Below the pieces are notes generated by a model. The model saw only the letters and a list, made by a program, of their open reading frames with translations. It was not told the DNA's origin and ran no database searches. From assembly GCA_949987705.1 (NCBI GenBank), contig OX465286.1, positions 3,387,445 to 3,451,444 of the forward strand: 64,000 nucleotides of DNA, given 5' to 3'. Position 1 is the stretch's first letter. Every line of letters begins with the position of its first letter. Shown here piece after piece: positions 33,366 through 44,142 of the stretch. The translations under genes were made by a program, and so were the position numbers. This stretch comes from Thereva unica. Lineage: Eukaryota; Arthropoda; Insecta; Diptera; Therevidae.

Positions 33366-36083
33366 GAACCCTCGATATTAGTAAAGAGCATAAACAATTA
33401 TACCTGGAAAATTCACCTTAATTAACACGATAGAACTAAAAATGCAGCACGTGCCAGTGTGCATTACCGGCAATATCACTAAACTAGCAATTTATAACAT
33501 AATAAAAAAACAATAGCCTCCTATTATTTTCAAAAATGAAAAAAAAAATAATCAGCACAAGCCGAAACTGGGAAACACAAAAAATAAATATTGCAGCCGG
33601 TTTTTATACCTGCACACTTTACACAAAACAAATTGAAGACAATGAAAACTAATTGCAAGGACGAGCAGAAAATATCGCATATTGATTACATTGTAAAATA
33701 ATGAGGAACACGTGTATCAAAACTGGAACTTTCGGCCGCAGCTGCTACCACCACTAGATGCATGCGAAATGAAAAGCAAAAAAATTTTTTTTTGTTCCAC
33801 CGCCATTCCACATTAAATTAGCGCACTGCGCAATATGCTAAGTGCATTTTTCAGAAGTTTAATAATGCGAAATAATGAGAACTATTACACCTTTCCCTCT
33901 ATGATTTTCAAGAATGGATAAAAAACAATCAAAACAATACCAACCACACACCAAAAATTGGAAAAACAAAGCTGCAGCCAGGTGGTTGTTATACCTGGAC
34001 ACCTGAACACCTTGACAAAATTAACTAAAGAAATTGATAACTAATTGGAAGACCGAGTTGAGAATTTTGCGATTGACTATTGTAAAATAATGATTGTGAA
34101 GTAATGATTGAAAATCTTGCATCTAACCTTGAACTGCCCTTGAACTGCCCTTGGATTGCCTGCCATCCACCCTTAATGATATCAGACAATAGCCACTATC
34201 ATCACTAGATTTATGTGTAAATTGAAAAAAAAAACTTTCCACCTCAAACATTAAATTATAAATTACGCACTTTTTTTAGAAGTATAATATTGCGAAATTA
34301 TGAAGACAATTCCACCTCCACCTTGCCTTCTATTAGTTTCTAGAATGAATGCAAAAAAAAATCGGGGCACCAAAACTGAGTAGAACAAAGGGTTTCTATA
34401 CCTTTCACATAACAAATTATAGAATATGAAAACTAATTGAAGTTTAAAATATGGCGATTGATTATTGTAAAACAATGGAAAATGATTATTGTAAAATAAT
34501 GATGAAGAAAATCGTGCACAAACCTTGAACTGAAGGGCCCACGCCGCTTAATGATGTCAACCAAGCAGCAGCCACGATCACCACGTTTTATGCAATTAAG
34601 GGCAGCCACTGTCACCTGGAAATTGAACAAAAAAAATTTTTAAATTTTTACACCGTGAAAAATATTTAATAATAGTACAATTGCAACAATAATGCGTTTT
34701 AAAGGGAAAATTATTTTAGAGAACGCAGCACCGACGTGACCACGCTCACTGAAATCTGCAAGATCAATGAGAAATTAACTGGCTTTTTCCGAAGTCCAGT
34801 TTTAGCACAATTTCTGTCTCATATTTTGGGGAATAGAACATGTCTATGCCCTATTATATTATTTGATATCACCCTTCCACCTTCGATACTTTCTCTCTCA
34901 CTCTCATGTTAATAGTATTATATTTAATATGGCGTGATTTCCTTCTTTATTAATATTCCTCTTTACTAGCTGAATTATTTTTATGTTTCCTATTCCCTTT
35001 CTATTACCCCTATTTCTCTTCTCTTTATTATATTATTATATGTTTCCTATTCCCTTGATTTATTATGTTTCCTATTCCCTTTCTATTACCCCTCTTTCTC
35101 TTCTCTTTATTATATTATTACCATCCTTCCTTCCTTACTTACTTTTAGCAAAAAAGGTGCTGGTGTCAGTGCGGGGGGGCCAGAATCTGCCCCGCACACA
35201 CACAGGGGACGACCCACCAGCTTCCCTCTCTACCACTAGAGACGGGAATGTCCCGAAGGGATAGGAAAGAAAATCACTAATAAAGTGCACAATTTCCAAA
35301 AGTGATCTTGCGAATTATGTTATTAAAAGGAAGAAGTGATGAAAGCACGATCAAATTGGGGAGCTTGCAAATCAACTTACGATCAACTTCTAATTCCCTA
35401 TGCATGGATAGAAGTTCAAACATTTGCGAACTTTCAACTTTCATATTAACCCACAAAAGCTGGTGGCCGATCGTCAAGACTACAGTCCTTGTATACAAAA
35501 TTCCTGAGTTCGAGTGTCGGTGTCGCCACTCATTTTAATTTGGATTTTTTTTTTGTCAAATTTAAACAATTTAACATTTATTAAATCGGAATCGATTTAA
35601 ATTAATTATTTACAATAAAAAAAACCCTTAATCTTGAAATGCCACTAGCAGTCTTGTGATAAGGAGGCGCGTCGGCTTGGCCTGGGGCCCTCTAATGTTG
35701 CACAGCATCCTCGTGAGTGCTGCGCTGATAGTGAAGGTTTGGCGCCCGCCAAGTGCACCCTATCCGGTCAATCATTACTCCCAAATATCTAAGGGCGGAT
35801 GGCCTGGGGTGGTAGCACATAAGTTGTTTAAATGGCCCTCTTCATACAAAAAAATTCAAATGCTACAAACATTTTTGAATGAAGATCGTCGATCAAACTT
35901 ACGCCTTACGCGCTACCATCCCTGGTCATCTACCTTCATCGCTATGGTCTCCACCTTTCTTCGCTTGTTGATTAGCACTTCTTCCCGTTTAGATAGCATT
36001 AGAGAAGCGCTCTCAACCCACATCTTTATCCCTCATATCGCTGCGATCGTAATTATCTCGCCTCGAGTCGCCTTCCAACGACC
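33366..36083 (+). repeat. Long direct duplication, copy 1 (about 2.7 kb)
   Basis: Begins GAACCCTCGATATTAG and ends CGCCTTCCAACGACC. It is collinear with 41211-43735 in the same orientation, with scattered indels. It contains diverged ~400-bp internal repeats (33480-34620) around AACTAATTG and GCGAAAT motifs, a GC-rich hairpin (GTGCGGGG 35169-35176 with CCCCGCAC 35190-35197), a TTTCCTATTCCC pyrimidine tract (34980-35110), and a minus-strand LINE piece at the right end. No open frame of note. Confidence 0.8.
35640..36083 (-). mobile_element. R1-type LINE relic inside duplication copy 1
   Basis: On the minus strand the sequence gives YLGVMID near 35790 and later GQADAPPYHK, matching the better LINE relic in copy 2. 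It stops abruptly at the duplication edge (36083). Confidence 0.6.
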
Positions 36084-36129
36084 ACTTGCAATGTGCAAGG
36101 ATAAAAGTGGGTAGATATTAAGTAATAAG

Positions 36130-36560
36130 GAAGTTTCGAGGAACTACTACTAATGAACCTAGAGCAGGTATCCGAAATAATACAGAACATGAATGCGGAC
36201 GATGAGAATGAGAGCACAACAGCCCCTACAATGGAATAAGTACGCCAAGCATTGGGAGCATTAAAAAATAATAAGCCATCAAGGTCTGACAGCTTACCTG
36301 CAGAACAGTCGAAACTATCCAAAAACTACATGTAGTAACAGTGGAAATCTGTAGAAGGAAAGAAATGCCTGATGAGGAGTGAAACGAGGGCATATGTGTC
36401 CCTTACACAAAAAAAGATTCAAAGGGTAGAGTCAGAATTGATGGTGAATTATTGCCACCCCTCACACCAAATAAACACCTACAATATAGAAGCAGTAGAT
36501 GAGTTTGTATACCTAGGCACGATTATAACGTAAGGTACTAAGAAACTGGGAAAGACGGGA
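36130..36560 (+). mobile_element. Non-LTR retrotransposon relic, possibly RTE-like
   Basis: Plus-strand pieces read APTME, VRQALGALKNNKPSRSD and LPAEQ, recalling the EV..AI..LKNNKAPG.DG.PAEL block at the start of an RT. MPDEEW..GICP near 36367 and AVDEFVYLGTIIT near 36493 are later RT blocks brought close together, so a large internal deletion has removed the catalytic core. Clade assignment is tentative. Confidence 0.55.
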
Positions 36561-37593
36561 AGCAAAGGCCCAGTAATAGGCTGTGGAGCTCCTGACGATG
36601 ATGAATTGTTCATTAACATTAGCCAGTTGTTAAATAAATAATGGATAACATTTACAAACCCTCAGACCATACAACAGTTGAACACTTTCCCAAAAATATT
36701 AGGCCATTTGGATCTACTTAAAAAAGGTACCCTCTTGCGATCAAACGACTCCCTTCACCCAAGGCCATGCTGAGGGTAGTAGCCGCATATATTTTACATA
36801 TTTTGCACTTATTGGCTTGCGCAAGTCAATTGGCGTAAACCTTAAGGGGTTTACCCTTACCCCAAATATATAATATAGATAAATAAATTCAAAAATTTAA
36901 AACTTAAAAACCACCTGCCATGTTCAAAATTTCCAATCAGAATCTTGCACAATTTTATTTTATAAAATACACCATAATAAACACCGTAACACTTCTAAAT
37001 TAATTAATAAATCGATTAATCACTTATTAATGACTAATTAATTTCAATTCTTACACAATTATATTTGTTTTAAATAGGATAAAAATTAATTTTTCCAACA
37101 CGATCCTCGCACCTTTCGCCACTTTAAATTCCATCTGTCAAAGAAAAATTCTGCAAAGAGTCTGCGCATTAGTGGGATGCGATTTTATAAGGCACATACT
37201 TTCCAACTTTCTGATCTAGATGGCGCCTTGTTATATGATAGTTTTAAAAGTTTATTTTATTGATAATTATTAATTTAATCAATAAAATTATGGTGAAATT
37301 ATGTTTTTTAGTTATTAAAAATATTGTATAACATATAAAAAATTAGTTTTCGATAATAATATGCGTAATAATAGTAATTTAGAAAAAACGTAAAAATCAA
37401 CCGAAAAAATGAGTTTTTATCGTTGCGATTCTTCTGCATTTTTTTGAGATTTGAAGAATTGAAATTTTTAGTTTTTTGATTATATCTTTAATTTAATTAG
37501 TTAATTTAGCTTATTTCGGGTTTATTTTAGTGAATTTATGTATTTTATACATTTTGGTAGTATTTTTTTGGTTTTAGGGTGATATTATGTTGC
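36561..37593. other. Intron 2, AT-rich non-coding stretch
   Basis: Very AT-rich from about 36880 (TTAATTAATTA-type sequence near 37010-37050). I see no gene, RNA or repeat family. Confidence 0.6.
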
Positions 37594-37980
37594 TTAAAAA
37601 CTTAAAATAAGCTCAGTAGCGAACAAGAAACCCTGGTCATCGCTATTGCGGCGCTCAAGGAAGACGTGGAAGAGACGCAGGCTATCCTCCTCCAGGAAAA
37701 GCCTCCTCCACAAGTGGTAATTGAGGGAGCAGTGTCCGGTAATCAAGCCAACAAGCTCAAATTTTGAGATCTTGAAGGGTATGCAGTCCAGAATCTCTTC
37801 TATAATCTTGATTATTGCAGAATGTTCTCGCCCAAGACCAGCGCCCAGATGAACAATGGCTTTCAGCCACAGTATCGTGGATTTCTGCACCAAATACTGG
37901 CGTGGAAGGTCTTGAAGAAACACTATTTTTAAAGCCACAGGTTTATACAGTTCCATTTGAAGGACTCTAGCTCAACCTGC
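37594..37980 (-). mobile_element. R1/I-type LINE C-terminal fragment, minus strand
   Basis: A 120-codon minus-strand frame includes LVGLITGHCSLNYHLWRR, the conserved LLTGH..LN.HL block at the C-terminus of RNase H-bearing LINEs, followed by a degenerate zinc-knuckle-like tail. Only the extreme C-terminus is present. It abuts an opposite-strand fragment of the same type. Confidence 0.65.
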
Positions 37981-37984
37981 GGTT

Positions 37985-38320
37985 TCAACAGCAATGAAAA
38001 ACGACTGCCCTGGCTAAACAAGGATCTGGCATTATATTAATCGGTCCGAAACCGTCTATTGGGGCATCCACTACTTTGGTGAAGAGCTCTAAGCGGTTCC
38101 TTCTTCTGACATCGCTTAACGCGACCAACGAATTTTTGGGGCACAGTAGAAAGGATGCAGCACTCTTGTTGGCTTAATTACAGGAAAGTGCGACATTAAC
38201 TGCCGATTATGGATGATAGAAAAGTTGGAGGACCTCCCCTGCAAGCTTTGCCTTAAGAAGAATGAGTCTTCCCTTCATTTTCCCTGAGAATGCCCCGCGA
38301 TAGCGAAGAGCTTAACGAAA
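37985..38320 (+). mobile_element. R1/I-type LINE C-terminal fragment, plus strand
   Basis: SKRFLLLTSLN, then GLITGKCDINCRLW near 38172, then LPCKLCLKKNESSLHFP repeat the same C-terminal block, including the Cys pattern, but on the opposite strand to its neighbour. An in-frame stop follows LHFP. The two tails are therefore arranged head to head by their upstream sides. Confidence 0.65.
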
Positions 38321-39790
38321 CCCTGTTCGCAGGGGTGGCGCTTTCATAGGTGCAATTGGTGTATTTTCACCGGGCGCAATTTCAAAACAAAAGTGAAAAA
38401 GATCACCGGACTGCCGAACCTGTTCAAGCGATCTGACCTACAAATATTAGGTGATGGCAGGACAGACTATCTAGATAAGAAAAATGAAATGACCAAGGAC
38501 CATGCCACATTAACAAGCCTCAAAGTATATTACACACATATTAACAACTCCGAAGGTTTTTTAAGATACCCCAAAAAAAATTCCCAATCAGGATTCCTCC
38601 ACTCGGTTATCGCGCATACGGTTTATAAAATTAAAACTTACCCAAAAACCATGCAGAAAAAAATTAATAAAATTGATAAGAAAGTTCATTTTTAAATTAT
38701 ACTAACAAAAGAATGAAAAGTAATGATTTGAGATCGGTTTTTTGTTGTGTTTGGTTAAAGGCGACGGCGAAAAAAAAAATAATAAAAATAATTATCACGT
38801 TGCTGATAAGAAGCGTTTTCTCGGTAAGTGGGTTACTTGGACTATTCTTCTTTTTTCGAGGCGTTCAGTTTTGTATAATATTATATTATATGTAGGACAA
38901 AAAAGACAAAACGCAAAAATGTTCACTGGGTGAGAGATAAATCTGCAAGGACAAGTGAGAAGATTGTTTTATATTTTTGATTTGATTTTCGAGTTGTACA
39001 ACTTGAAAAATGTTTCTTTTAAAAATAATGTACATTTAAGAGACGACCCAAGGGAAAAAAACTAAATAATATTAACAATTTTTTTATTGTTGGGGTATCA
39101 CATTATCAGTATTCTCGTTCATTTCCTTATTGGATGGGGACATACATAAATTTTTATATTATTATTCACTTCGTGTTTTTATTAAATGATAACGATTAAT
39201 TTTTATAAAATAATTTTTATTAGAAGAATGCCAGCCGCAAAAAAAAAAAATAAAAAAAAATTAATAATTAGACATTTTGAATATTTGGTAATCTTTTTTT
39301 TATTATTATATGTATTTGAGTGTTTTCTTTTTTTTTTGTTTGCATCTATATTGAGGTTTCGAAACCGTGTCAAATTCATGTCATAGAACACAATCGGTTA
39401 TCAATACTTTTTTTTCGCGCTCATCATGTAGAAACAAGATATTTTTTATTGTGTATTTATGAATATAGAATTGTATAGAGAATAATGTTAGGAGGCTGAA
39501 AAACTGCATATATTTGAAGAATTTTAATCTGCGTTTAATATACTAGCACAAACCACTTTTGGGTAGTATTTTTTTTAATAGCGCCTGTACATGATTTTGA
39601 TACCAGTGGATTAAGTAACTAAATGGTTAATTAAACGAAAACCCGAAAATATTTTTTTGAAGTAAAAGACTCGAGCTAAAAGGTTAAGTCGCGCTTAGTT
39701 CTACATACTCCACCAAAAATCGGTACTTGCTATCTTGTTTAAAAGAATGATGGGTGTTTGATAATGTAGGGCTCTTCCTTTTAAATATGC
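38321..39790. other. Intron 2, AT-rich, no gene recognised
   Basis: Contains a 100-codon frame at 38393-38695 with no recognised family, low Gly/Trp content and a Lys/Asn-rich AT-driven composition. The rest is A/T homopolymer-rich. Confidence 0.5.
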
Positions 39791-39799
39791 ATAATAGCC

Positions 39800-40720
39800 C
39801 TGATCATAGTGATTATAGCCCCAATAAGACTACCCACAAGGCCAGTTCGATATTTCTGAACCCATGCAACAGGGTGATAAATGTGGCCCCAGTGAAGGAA
39901 ATTATTTTCGAGATTCCTGAGGGTAGTTTGAGCTGGCAAACCGTGGTGAAGTACCATGAGATCACTTCTTCATTAGAAGAAAATCTCCTTAAAAGCTCAC
40001 GTGCGGAAACCTGCGGAAACCTTGCCATCTTCTTCTCCATCAGGTAGGCGAACCGAAAAAACATCCGCTATAAGAAGACGGGTGGTGCAATGCGAAAACG
40101 TTTTAGACTATTTTTGGAAGCTGGCTACTCCCGGCTCTGCGTGGCCCTTAAACAGAAGAGGTATACCAATATCCTTAAAAAGAAAAGGGCTAGATCCAGG
40201 CCACAACCCGGCAAAAAGATTTAAGCTTCAACACATACGGTTTGAAAAGCCTTTAGAAAAAAAGTCCGATGCAGAACGGCTCTAAAGCAGACCTTCTATC
40301 AGACATGCTTGCGGAAAAATTATAATTGCCGTGCAAGGTAGTTCTCTGGAGGCAATAGCCGAAACAGGGCTCAGAATATCCGAGGTTCCTAGGGCTTGCT
40401 GCGCGCCCGGAGTAGCTGGCCATGACCTGCAGGGACTTGATCACAACCACATGACTGATGCTATGGGATAATATGAAGCTTGTCCAGATAAACCTTCATC
40501 ACGCTAAGGCTGACTTGGCAGTTCCCAAAAAAAGTTTTATCTTGGACAACTGGAATTTATGTGGTGAGAAAGCGTAGACCAAAGGGCGCCGAAAGACAAT
40601 CTCGCTCTACCCTGAACAATGGCTAGGGCCGCCGCTGTATAGATCGACCGTACAAAGCCATCCAGACAAATCACTATTTATTATCACGACTTTGAAAAAA
40701 GTGCCTAATCTTTGAAGAAA
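39800..40720 (+). mobile_element. R1-type LINE 5' region (ORF1 end and ORF2 endonuclease start)
   Basis: Frames at 40001-40285 (Arg/Lys/Pro-rich, ending near KSDAERL) are consistent with the end of a gag-like ORF1. A following frame gives MKLVQINLHHAKADLAV near 40471, matching the QINL.H.KA start of R1/Loa-type endonucleases. Stops and frameshifts are frequent. The RT domain is missing downstream. Confidence 0.6.
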
Positions 40721-41210
40721 ATGATCTTGGCCTTGGCTTTGGAGAAAAATATTCGAGACTCATACCACACACACAGAAAGTATTTCATTAATATTCAGGG
40801 GCTCACTGTTTTCATCCACCAACGAAGTATATGGGTACGTTACGGACGCGAAATTTATCCATTTTTTTTACGTTTAAATAGTTAAAGCATTACACTATCC
40901 CATTTACATAAACCGATATCTAAATATGTATCCAAAAATTAATTATACGGTTGTCATTCAGACAAGATCTTCGAAAAAAATATAATTAACAAATCTCAAA
41001 ACTAACTTTCATCTAGTGCCCCCCGTCCGTAATGCACACTCTCAAATTTATTCTCTTCGGTTTTATAATAATTTCAAATGTTATCGTAATTTTTATTCAT
41101 AGTTTTGTTGCTAAAATTATGAGCTGACATTAATATGGTGCTTGCTTAAAAAATATTAGAAAACAAATCGTACGTAACACATGGAATTACCGATATACTA
41201 GAACCCTCGA
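40721..41210. other. Intron 2, unassigned
   Basis: AT-rich; no recognisable gene, RNA or transposon end. Confidence 0.5.
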
Positions 41211-43735
41211 TATTAGGAAAGATCATAAACAAATTACCTGGAAAATTCACTTTAATTAACACGACTAAAAATGCAGCAGGGTGCCAGTGTGCATTACCGA
41301 CAATATCAGACACTAAAACACCGTGCAATTTATAACATAATAAAAAAACAATTGCCTCCTATTATTTTCAAAAATGAAAGAAAAAAAAAATCAGCACAAG
41401 CCAAAACTGGGAAACACAAAGAAAAATCAAAGAATAAATATTGCAGCCGGTTTTTATACCTTACACAAAACAAATTGAAGACAATGAAAACTAATTGCAA
41501 GGACGAGCAGAAAATGTCGTGTATTGATTACATTGTAAAATAATGAGGAACACGTGTATCAAAACTAGAACTTTCGGCCGCAGCTGCTACCACCACTAGA
41601 TGCATGCGAAATGAAAAGCAAAAAAAAATTTTTTTGTTCCACCGCCATCCCACATTAAATTAGCGCACTGCGCAATATGCTAATTGCATTTTTAGGAAGT
41701 TTAATAATGCGAAATAATGAAAACTATTACCTCTATGGGATAAAAAAACTAACAAAATTAACTAAATAAATTGATAACTAATTGGAAGACCGAGTTGAGA
41801 ATTTGGCGATTGACTATTGTAAAATGATAAGGATTGTGAAATAATTATTATTGAAAGAAAATCTTGCAGCAAACCTTGAACTGCCCTTGAACTGCCCTTG
41901 AATTGCCTGCCATCCACCCTTAATGATATCAGACAGCAGCCACTATCATCACTAAATTTATGTGTAAATTGAAAAAAAAAAATTTCCACCATGAAAAACA
42001 TTAAATTATAAATTACACGCAATTGCACTTTTTTTTAAAGTATATTGCGAAATTATGAAGAGAATTCCACCTTCACCTTGCCTTCTATTAGTTTCTAGAA
42101 TATAAAATATAAAAAAAATCGGAACACCAAAACTGGAAAGAACAAAGGGTTTCTATACCTTTCACATGACAAATTAAATAATATGAAAACTAATTGAAGT
42201 TTAAAATAAGGTAAAATAATGAAAATGATTATTATAAAATAATTATGAAGAATATCGTGCCTTGAACTGAAGGGCCCACGCCGCCGCTTAATGATGTCAA
42301 CCAAGCAGCAGCCACGATCACCACGTTTTATGCAATTAAGGGCAGCAACTGTCACCTGGAAATTGACAAAAAAGATTTTTAATATTTTTACACCGTGAAA
42401 TGCGTTTTAAATGGAAAATTATCGCAGCACCGACGTGACCACGCTCACTGAAATCTGCAAGATCAATGAGAAATTAACTGGCTTTTTCCGAAGTCCAGTT
42501 TTAGCACAATTTCTGTCTCATATTTTGGGGAATATTATTTGATATCACCCTTCCACCTTCGATACTTTCTCTCTCACTCTCATGTTAATAGTATTATATT
42601 TAATATGGCGTGATTTCCTTCTTTATTAATATTCCTCTTTACTAGCTGAATTATTTTTATGTTTCCTATTCCCTTTCTATTACCCCTATTTCTCTTCTCT
42701 TTATTAGCTGATTTATTTTTGTTTCCTATTCCCTTGATTTATTATGTTTCCCATTCTCTCCCTATCCTTATTACCCCTCCCTTACTTCCTACTAGCAAAA
42801 AGGTGCTGGTGTCAGTGCGGGGGGGCCGGAATCTGCCCCGCACACACACAGGGGACGACCCACCAGCTTCCCTCTCTACCACTAGAGACGGGAATGTCCC
42901 GAAGGGATATGTAAGAAAACCACTAATATAGTGCACAATTTCCAAAAAAGTGATCTTGTGAATTATATCGCAAGAGAAATTTTCGGAAGCAAATGAAATT
43001 GGAGCTTGCAAATCAAGATCCACTATGAAACTTACGATCTTTTGCATTGGATTGCATTGGATCGAAGTTCAAACATTTGCGAACTTTCAACTTTCATAAT
43101 AACCCACAAATGCTGGTGGCCGATCGTCAAGACTACAGTCCTCATACACAAAATTCCTAAGTTCGAGTGTCGGTGTCTACACTCATTTTAATTTGGATTT
43201 TTTTTTGTCACATTTAAGACAATTTAAGATTTATTAAATCGGAATCGATTTAAATTAATTGTTTACAATAAAAAAAACCCTTAATCTTGAAATGCCACTA
43301 GCAGCCTTGTGATAAGGAGGTGCGTCGGCTTGGCCTGGGGCCTCTAATGCTGCACAGTATCCTCCGTGAGTGCTGCGCTGATGGTGGAGGAGGCCCGTCA
43401 AGTGCACCCTAAAATTGAGCCTTCGGTTAATAATAACTCCTAAATAAGGGCGGATGACCTGGGGTGGTAGCATATAAATTGTTTTAATCGATCTCTTCAT
43501 ACTTCAAATTCAAATGCTACAAACATTTTTGAATGAAGATCGTCAATCAAAACCACTTACGCGCAACCATCCCTGGTCATCTACTTTCATCGCTATGGTC
43601 CTCCACCTTTCTTCGCTTGTTGATTAGCACTTCTTCCCGTTTAGATAGCATTAGAGAAGCACTCTCAAGCCACATCTTTATCCCTCATATCGCTGCGATC
43701 GTAATTATCTCGCCTCGAGTCGCCTTCCAACGACC
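41211..43735 (+). repeat. Long direct duplication, copy 2 (about 2.5 kb)
   Basis: Starts GAACCCTCGATATTAGG and ends CGCCTTCCAACGACC, collinear with 33366-36083. It is shorter because it lacks parts of the internal repeats (near 41740 and 42400) and part of the pyrimidine tract. The GC-rich hairpin near 42820-42845 is conserved. At its right edge the embedded LINE continues beyond the duplicated segment. Confidence 0.8.
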
Positions 43736-43800
43736 TCGATCTACAATTACATCAGCGAACCCGATAACGTCGGTTTTCTCCAAGACTAGATTATACTGAG
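43255..43800 (-). mobile_element. R1-type LINE relic spanning the edge of duplication copy 2
   Basis: On the minus strand, going from 43800 downward, the pieces are VIGFADVIVDRGRWKAT, a WLESASLMLSKREEVLINK segment, and PPQVIRPYLGVIINRRLNFR (43255-43500 frame). These are successive RT blocks after the palm, with an altered catalytic motif (FADV where FADD is expected). It is frameshifted and dead. Confidence 0.65.
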
Positions 43801-44003
43801 TGCTAGCTCTTGTGGTCTCCACACCCAGGACATATGAACACCCTAGGATCTATTGTCAGCAAATTGACCCCCGCTTTACACTATTACTTTTCCCTTACTT
43901 CTAGGAAGTTTGTGTCATTGTATTTCTCCCCCAATTTGAAAAAATAAACCCACATACAATACTATATTGGAAAAGGATTATTAATCGATTTTTTCTTTTA
44001 CAG

Positions 44004-44142
44004 TGAAAACATGGTGCCATCACCAAATTCGTTACTAGTTTTGGACTATGCAACTGGTACTGGCAGTCTGCAGGATAAGGAACGTAATATAACCGAAATG
44101 ATACGGCAGTTACAAATAATACGCGAACGATTGTTAACTCAG
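44004..44142 (+). CDS. SoxD-family transcription factor, third coding exon (residues 517-563), start of the coiled coil
   Basis: This exon identifies the gene. After the split Ser it reads ENMVPSPNSLLVLDY, then TGTGSLQDKERNITEMIRQL, then QIIRERLLTQ. This aligns with the SOX5/SOX6 segment that opens the SoxD leucine zipper (G.P.SLAEKE..L..MI.QL..LRE.LL). Hydrophobic residues M549, L553, I556 and L560 follow heptad spacing for homodimerisation. The exon is preceded by CTTTTACAG, ends CAG before GTATGT, and is 139 nt; with the 920-nt exon before it the frame is intact (phase 0 exit). It lies about 22 kb from exon 2. The remaining zipper, Q-box and HMG box are outside the window. Confidence 0.88.

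Noticed and set aside
38393..38695. 100-codon open frame as a possible gene
   Set aside because: Composition is driven by AT-rich DNA (Lys, Asn, Ile), no family is recognisable, and it lies in intron DNA just after a LINE relic.
33366..43735. The two long direct repeats as LTRs of one retrovirus-like element
   Set aside because: They do not end in TG...CA, no gag/pol frames lie between them, and the interval contains several unrelated LINE relics in both orientations.
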